64,000 nt of DNA, taken from contig CM029367.1 of the NCBI GenBank assembly GCA_017165825.1, positions 19,213,513 to 19,277,512 of the forward strand, in the 5' to 3' direction. The stretch is from Hepsetus odoe. Taxonomy: Eukaryota; Chordata; Actinopteri; Characiformes; Hepsetidae. The notes beneath the pieces were generated by a model, which saw nothing but the letters and a program-made list of their open reading frames with translations, was not told the DNA's origin and did not search any database. The translations under genes and the position numbers were made by a program. Below, piece by piece: positions 58,782 through 64,000 of this stretch. Within the stretch, counting starts at the first letter, position 1, and each line of letters begins with the position of its first letter.

Positions 58782-60726
58782 CTGCAGTCTAAGCAGTGAG
58801 GTTAATTTAATCCATCAAATGCTGATAGATATTAAATTAAAACTTAACTGTCTCAACTAAGAAGCCTTACTTACTAAGATGAGAATTTTTTTCAGTTTTT
58901 GTACTTCTATATGCAGTTACATTTTAAAAATATTTTGTCAATTTTTAAATTACACATGAAATTGACTAAAGAATACAAGTGGTAAGGTTTTTTAGAAAAT
59001 TTTTTCATGTTTATCAGGGGTCTCACTAATTGAGGGTGGCAATTTAATTGTCCTCTATACTTTTCTAAAGAGGAGAAAACATGATTTTCAGTGTATTAGC
59101 AGATTGTTTACCAGCTAGCACATCTATGTATTTTTTAAGTGGGGAATTTGCTGTCTGTTAACACTATAAGATGTTTTTAATGTATTCATTTTATTGTGTT
59201 GTATTATTTATTTAATAACAGGAATCATTTATAACTGGTGTCTGTCCCAGAATTTGCTTTATAACTAAATTTCATCATGCTGTCCTTGGGCAGGTATATA
59301 AAGACAGGAAAATCTACAGCAAAACCTTGAAAAGCAGTGTTACATAAACATTATACACACATCACATTAAAAGCACAATATGCTTGATGGCTAGAGGTGT
59401 TTTTTTTTTTTTTTTGGCCTTAAGCATCGAAATAAACAAAACTTTACATGTTTTGGTGCTTTAAAGGAATGGAAACATTAAATCATTTGTAAAGTGCTTC
59501 TTTTAGAAGGTTTTTTATTAGTAGCCTGCTGAGCAAACGAGTGAGTCTGGAACCAAATACCAAATGGTTGGGTATATCTGTTTCTTGCTCGCTCTTGTCT
59601 TAACAGTGTTCACTGTTGTCAGTTAAGTTGAGATGGTTCTTGTTCAGGCTTGGAGAGCACTTATTCTGCATTTTTCATTACTACCTTAAGCTAATAAGAT
59701 TTACAGAAAAAAGAATGTGGATGTGCAAAACAAGGCCCACTGTATCAAGCAGAGCTGATAAGCATCACTGTATCTAGAAGCAAACTGATTATTCATAGTT
59801 ACAAACGGCACAATCTTATAACACGTATATTTGGTTCAAAGCTGGAAGCCACTTACATGATTTGGAACTTATTGCAAAAAATACGCATTTCATTGATCGA
59901 ACAATGATATTTCTCCATTGTACCATCTTCTCTTTCTCTCTGACACAATCAGATTTTTCTGATATCATGGCATCATTCCCATTTTCTGGAAACCATGCGG
60001 CAGGAAAAACATTTGTATAAATTATATGAAAGATTATAAAGTGAACTGGAGAAAACTAATGGATCAGTAGTACGTGAGAATATTCAAGAAAAGGAAGAGT
60101 GTCAGGAAACTTAAAGAAACTTGCTCTGTTTTGAAAGCCATGTCAGAGTTGCTGTGCTGGGAAATGTCTGGCAGAGTGTTTGGATGGAGTGTGGCTCTTG
60201 TCCTCATATTCCCCTCTTTTTCCTGTATGCCCAAATGCAGTTAGATCCATGTCACATGACTTGTAAATGGGGTGAATCGTGTAGGTAGGACAAATGTTGT
60301 TTTGATAATTCACTTAAACTTAAACTACTCCCCTTCCTTGAAGTAATTTGCTATGCTGTTCACTCAAAATGTGAGATCAGCCACACATAAATGCTTTTTT
60401 ATATTAAACTGGATTTCATTGGTCCCAAAAGGTCAAAACTAACCATTTTTCTTATGGTTTCATAATAAACTCAGAAGACTCTGGTGGTTCTGGAGAAAGC
60501 GATAGAAAGAAAGAACTTTGTTTCTAATTATATGTTCATGGCAACTGTTTTTCCTACTGCATTTATTTATTTAATTTTCTAGTGGTTGGAACAATGCTTA
60601 ATAAAAGCTTCAGTTGCTTTCCTTTGCTTTGCTTTGCTTTTTCTGCTACTTACAGGAACAATATTCTAAAGAGAGTGTCTGGGCAATCATGCATGTAACT
60701 GCTTTCCCGCAGTTAAGAAGGTGGCA
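58782..60726. other. rassf4 intron 1, no gene seen
   Basis: Unannotated intronic sequence between the chemokine-like pseudogene and the composite SINE. A signal-peptide exon for the pseudogene was sought here and not found. Confidence 0.5.
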
Positions 60727-60738
60727 CTGCCTCAGACT

Positions 60739-61080
60739 CTCACTCGCTCACTCATTCACTGTCATAGCCTTGTCTTGATTAGTGTTCCTATCCCAGCTCT
60801 TACAGGGCGAAAGGCAGGGAAACACCCTGAACAGGTTACCAGTGCATCACAGATACACAGACAAACACACTCACTCACACACTCACATCTAGGGAAAAAT
60901 TAAGCATCTGCATGTCTTTGGACAGTGGGAGGAAAGCAGAGCTCCTGGAGGATACCCCTGCACACATGGGGAGAATATGAAAACTCCACACAGGAAGGAT
61001 CAGGCTCATCCCGACTGGGATTCAAACTCGTGACTTAGGACATCTCGCTGTGAGGCGACAGCACTACCCACTCACCTCAC
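60739..61080 (-). mobile_element. Composite SINE (second head type) with L2-like tail and perfect TSD
   Basis: On the minus strand: tRNA-like head (GTGGGTAGTGCTGTCGCCTC, then GAGTTTGAATCCC), a body with TGTGTGGAGTTTTCATATTC, then GGTAACCTGTTCAGGGTG and a GAGT-repeat tail. Flanked by identical 12-bp repeats CTGCCTCAGACT at 60727-60738 and 61081-61092. It lies in rassf4 intron 1, antisense to rassf4. Confidence 0.85.
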
Positions 61081-61620
61081 CTGCCTCAGACTGTGCAGTT
61101 AAATTGGCAATATTCTTGACTATGTTTTAACTATTCTTGGTAAGCTATTATATTACATTTATATAATAGCTTTTCCACATGTCCACAGTTAATGTTTTAT
61201 AATAATGTTTCTTATCAAGAAAATGACTCTATTTAATAGTGAAATAAACTAGTTCACAAAGTTATATTTATTTTATATTTAGCAATGAACTACATTTTCA
61301 CATACATGAACAAAAAGACAAACACATACCAGAAGTAATAGTACTAACATTTGTTGCACTTTTAATAGAGTTAGTACTAGAACTAGCTAAGACAAGACAA
61401 TATCTGACACGTTATGTCTTCACTTTCTGTTTTGCCAAAGTCTTCATGCCTTTGAGTAGGTCCTGCTCTCCCAGGCTGTTATCAGCTCATAAAGGCTGTG
61501 ATTAGTTTATAATGCAAGCTGCACTTGCAAAAGAAATTCTGGTCTTTCCCAGCAGTCTGTTGATACTTTAGGCAGATGTGTTTCTTTAAGCATATCTTCA
61601 CAGTCATTCTGCTGCCTACA

Positions 61621-61708
61621 TCATGATAGTGGCTTCTTGGCTCTGCCCTTATTCCTTTTCAAAAGTCTGTTTGTGCATTTCTTCACATTCCTGCCTTTCC
61701 TCTGCATC
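61621..61708 (-). CDS. CXC chemokine exon 4 (basic tail)
   Basis: Acceptor ATTTCAG|GATG at 61709, then MQRKGRNVKKCTNRLLKRNK and GRAKKPLS with TGA at 61623-61621. Long basic tails of this kind mediate glycosaminoglycan binding in some chemokines. Confidence 0.87.
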
Positions 61709-62417
61709 CTGAAATATGATCATAAAAATAATAATAATGAGGCAATATGTGTATTTCATGATTAATCATATGAAGCAGTAATTCATTCATAGCACAGCGT
61801 TGTTATAGAGTGTTACATTTTTACTGGTCATTTTTAAATGTTGTTCTCTTACTTGTGCCAACATGTCAGCAATAATTTCCCATGGGATTCTTGGGGCCTT
61901 AGGCACACTTTTTTGTTATTTTTCAGCATAACTCTGCAGAACAGAACAACAACCAAAGATTAAATGTAGGTATTTAGATGAAAACTAACAATGCTGTAGT
62001 TAATGCAAAATACATAAACAGTTACTCACATGACCTCATCTCTACGACAGCCAGGTCTTTTTAAAATGACTTCAAAATCTGTAACGGTGCCCCGTGCCAT
62101 TTTCTGTGAATTCTGACACAAACAACGACTAGGGATATATTGATTGTCTCCCACCTGAGCTGTAAAAAGTTTTTAAGAAATTATTACATTTTCTGTTTGC
62201 TATGATATGATACAGATACTTGCTAAGCATCTGTGTCATTTGATTGCTATGGTTGACTTATGTGCAAAATGTTTTCATTGAAAAGTTACAAGCTTTAGTT
62301 TAGAAATTACACGTACACTTTCTCTACTATTTAACAAATTCTATACTACTCACCAGTAAGGAGTATGTAGAGTCCCACAGCCAGCAGAACAGAAAGCGTG
62401 TGCATCATGGACTTCAT
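61621..62417 (-). CDS. CXC chemokine (CXCL13/CXCL11-like), four exons, nested antisense in rassf4 intron 1
   Basis: Predicted secreted CXC chemokine of 120 residues. Minus-strand exons are 62417-62354, 62159-62030, 61933-61853 and 61708-61621, all with GT/AG borders and phases 1, 2, 2, the classic CXC gene plan. Exon 1 is a signal peptide (MKSMMHTLSVLLAVGLYILL). Exon 2 has the CLC motif without an ELR triplet before it, then RPGCRRDEVI with the third cysteine. Exon 3 has MLKNNKKVCLRPQ with the fourth cysteine and TCWHK. Exon 4 is a strongly basic tail with a further cysteine (KKCTNRLLKRNKGRAKK). The absent ELR suggests a lymphocyte or monocyte attractant. The exact orthologue is uncertain: CXCL13-like or fish CXCL11-like by eye. 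A minus-strand AATAAA lies at 61272-61267. Confidence 0.9.
61853..61933 (-). CDS. CXC chemokine exon 3 (fourth Cys, CW motif)
   Basis: Acceptor TTCTGCAG|AGTTATG and donor CACAA|GTAAGA. It encodes VMLKNNKKVCLRPQESHGKL then LLTCWHK. An alternative AG two bases later would give an early stop, so the first AG was chosen. Confidence 0.9.
62030..62159 (-). CDS. CXC chemokine exon 2 (CXC motif)
   Basis: Acceptor TTTACAG|CTCAG and donor GTCAT|GTGAGT. It encodes AQVGDNQYIPSRCLCQNSQK, then a strand and the 30s-loop cysteine (RPGC). Phase 2 out. Confidence 0.9.
62354..62417 (-). CDS. CXC chemokine exon 1 (signal peptide)
   Basis: ATG at 62417-62415; further in-frame ATGs are codons 4 and 5. The hydrophobic core is LSVLLAVGLYILLT. 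Donor CTG|GTGAGT at 62353. The 64-bp coding part and phase 1 match the usual chemokine first exon. Confidence 0.88.
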
Positions 62418-62488
62418 TGTGAAGCTGCTGCTGGCCTGGTGTCTTGTTTCTTTTAAGCAGAGCTGTGGGCACTCTCTAACCCCTCCCT

Positions 62489-62498
62489 GGAAATTCCC
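62489..62498 (-). promoter_or_regulatory. Consensus kappaB site upstream of the CXC chemokine
   Basis: Minus-strand GGGAATTTCC matches the kappaB consensus GGGRNNYYCC exactly and lies 72-81 nt upstream of the chemokine ATG. A TTAAAA TATA-like run (62451-62456) sits between, though it is close to the ATG for a TATA box. Confidence 0.55.
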
Positions 62499-62966
62499 AC
62501 CCATTTAGACATATCCAGAATGGAGTTTCCACAGGAATCCTTTTGCAGATAACCTTGACAAGAAAAAAAGTGAAAGTAATCTGGATATGATGAGAACCAT
62601 GTGAATATGTTGGGAGAAAGTCCATAAGCAAGAAAACATTTTTTCAGTTTGCCAGTACAAAATGAAAAGTTTATAAGGAAATTTTGAGAAAGCCTTAAGA
62701 GTACCCTGAAAGGTGGAAAATATTTTATAAGCTTTTACATGTGTGGTCAGTTTTCAGAAGGTTTATTTGATCTAAGGTTGCTGGGTGTTGCTTGATTCAA
62801 CTTTCAAGCCTGGTCATGTGATTTCCCCTAATCTATGATGTTTTCTTTCATCAGTGATGCTATAAAACCTAGACTAAACTTCTGAAGAAAAGTTAAAATC
62901 AAATCTTGTTGGTTAATGCCTTCCCCCCTTCCTTTGCAGCTGACGGGTTAATTGAAAGTTCCTAGT

Positions 62967-63189
62967 ATGGATGCAGCTCTAACACCTTTTGTCCGTTTGA
63001 ATGATGAGAAAGTAATTGCAAAGTGAGTATGATTGCATGTCTGATCTTTTTTTCAAAACAATGCAAATGTATTCTTATCAAATAATATCTTGTTTCTGCC
63101 ATCTCTCCTTTAGGTCAGATCTTTTATCCCTTTTGAAAACCTATAACTGTTATCATGAAGGAAAGAGTTTTCAACTTCGCATCCGGGAG
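62967..63189 (+). CDS. rassf4: rassf4 N-terminus (exons 2-3, gene runs off the window)
   Basis: RASSF4 is a Ras-association-domain (RASSF) scaffold with a C-terminal SARAH helix, linked to Hippo signalling and growth control. Exon 2 starts at the acceptor CCTTTGCAG|CTGACG (62940), has its ATG at 62967 and ends at 63022 (AA|GTGAGT). It encodes MDAALTPFVRLNDEKVIA. Exon 3 is 63114-63189, TTTAG|GTC to GAG|GTAAGT, encoding SDLLSLLKTYNCYHEGKSFQ then LRIRE. The LLKTYNCYHEGKSFQLR block is nearly identical to human RASSF4 and distinguishes it from RASSF2 (YNLYYEGQN). The RA and SARAH domains lie beyond the right edge; no further exon is visible to 64,000. Confidence 0.93.
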
Positions 63190-64000
63190 GTAAGTTTTCT
63201 GTTCTACTATAGTTGCCTTGTTAATGATTACTCTCCTATCAGTCAGCCGGATTGAGTGGGCAGCCAATGAAAAGCCTTTGTCTGAACAAAGTTCAGGAGT
63301 TGTTTTTCATATAAACTATTGGGTGTCAGCTACACAAAGATGTCTTTGTAATCATTAAAGTATATGTAATATGTCAAAAGCAAGAATGGCAATATTGTTT
63401 GTTGATTGTTGATTTGTAGCTTACAAGTGTGTTACAGTAACTAAGGGTCAGATGTTGCAAAGTTAGATGAAAGTAGAGTACACTAAGTACAGTCTTTGTA
63501 CATAATGGTCTGCTACAAGCTCCTTGTCTACTGAAAGTGCAATAGGATCTGTTTAACAAACATTTCTCCAATGCATTAACAATACTCCAAATATTCAATT
63601 ATGTGGCCAGAATTATGTTTGTAATTTTGGGTACCAATTAATGCTGTAAATGTTTGCTAGTCATGTAACCCTGTAGTACAGTACATAGTATTTAATGGGA
63701 TTTATCTCATACTAGACACCGTAATGCTGTGAGAGGGTGCATTCAGTATGCACACATTGGTATAATATGCAGTACACAGTAAGGTATTGTAGTATTCAGT
63801 ATTCTTAATGCCATTGTTTAGGTGTCCTAGAAACTGGGCTAGAACAAAAAATACAATTTCAGTGTTTGCAATTGCTATTTATTGTGATATACTTTATAAA
63901 TTACATATTATATTTTTTAATTGTTATTTAGATTTCATGTTGCAGTGGGCAATAAAAAAAACATTCTTCATCTGCTGTCTGAATTGGCCATCTGAAATTG
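63190..64000 (+). other. Start of rassf4 intron 2
   Basis: Follows the GAG|GTAAGT donor. The next exon, expected to begin with the EEG-LIIEGLLNI region, is not reached. Confidence 0.7.

Overview
The window is AT-rich nuclear DNA from a bony fish, most likely a teleost. The evidence is short exons with canonical GT/AG introns, tRNA-derived SINEs and L2/RTE-type LINE debris of the kinds common in fish, a Tc1 relic, long (TA)n tracts, and above all the gene content. Three neighbours are recognisable from protein similarity: cxcl12 (minus strand, about 8.4-14.5 kb), tmem72 (plus strand, about 52.2-54.1 kb, first coding exon not found) and the 5' end of rassf4 (plus strand, promoter near 55.8 kb, coding from 62,967, continuing past the window). 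This is the CXCL12-TMEM72-RASSF4 order of human 10q11.21, so the segment is an ancient conserved block. None of the genes is visible as a full-length ORF; I rebuilt them exon by exon from splice sites and phase.

Layout. 1-8.4 kb: cxcl12 3' flank with SINEs, a Tc1 relic and a possible hAT MITE. 8.4-14.5 kb: cxcl12, four coding exons on the minus strand. 14.5-15.3 kb: cxcl12 upstream region, with a diverged tandem duplication and an IRF/PRDI-like element. 15.3-52.2 kb: a gene desert of about 37 kb with microsatellites, SINE/LINE fragments and one isolated exon-like island. 52.2-54.1 kb: tmem72. 55.7-55.95 kb: a CpG-containing promoter with three CCAAT (ATTGG) boxes and a first exon ending in a good donor, assigned to rassf4. 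55.95-62.94 kb: the inferred rassf4 intron 1, holding an RTE-like LINE relic split by a SINE, a decayed chemokine-like pseudogene, a composite SINE with perfect target-site duplications, and an apparently intact four-exon CXC chemokine gene on the opposite strand. 62.94-63.19 kb: rassf4 exons 2 and 3.

The main points of interest are: the CXC chemokine nested antisense inside rassf4 intron 1, with a consensus kappaB site upstream and a probable dead paralogue 3 kb away; a predicted rassf4 uORF ending one nucleotide before the main start; and a cxcl12 first exon whose canonical donor position is out of phase, so the only good in-phase donor predicts an unusually long N-terminus. Nothing here is a prokaryotic system, a CRISPR array or an active autonomous transposon. 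Family names rest on recognition by eye; no database search was run.
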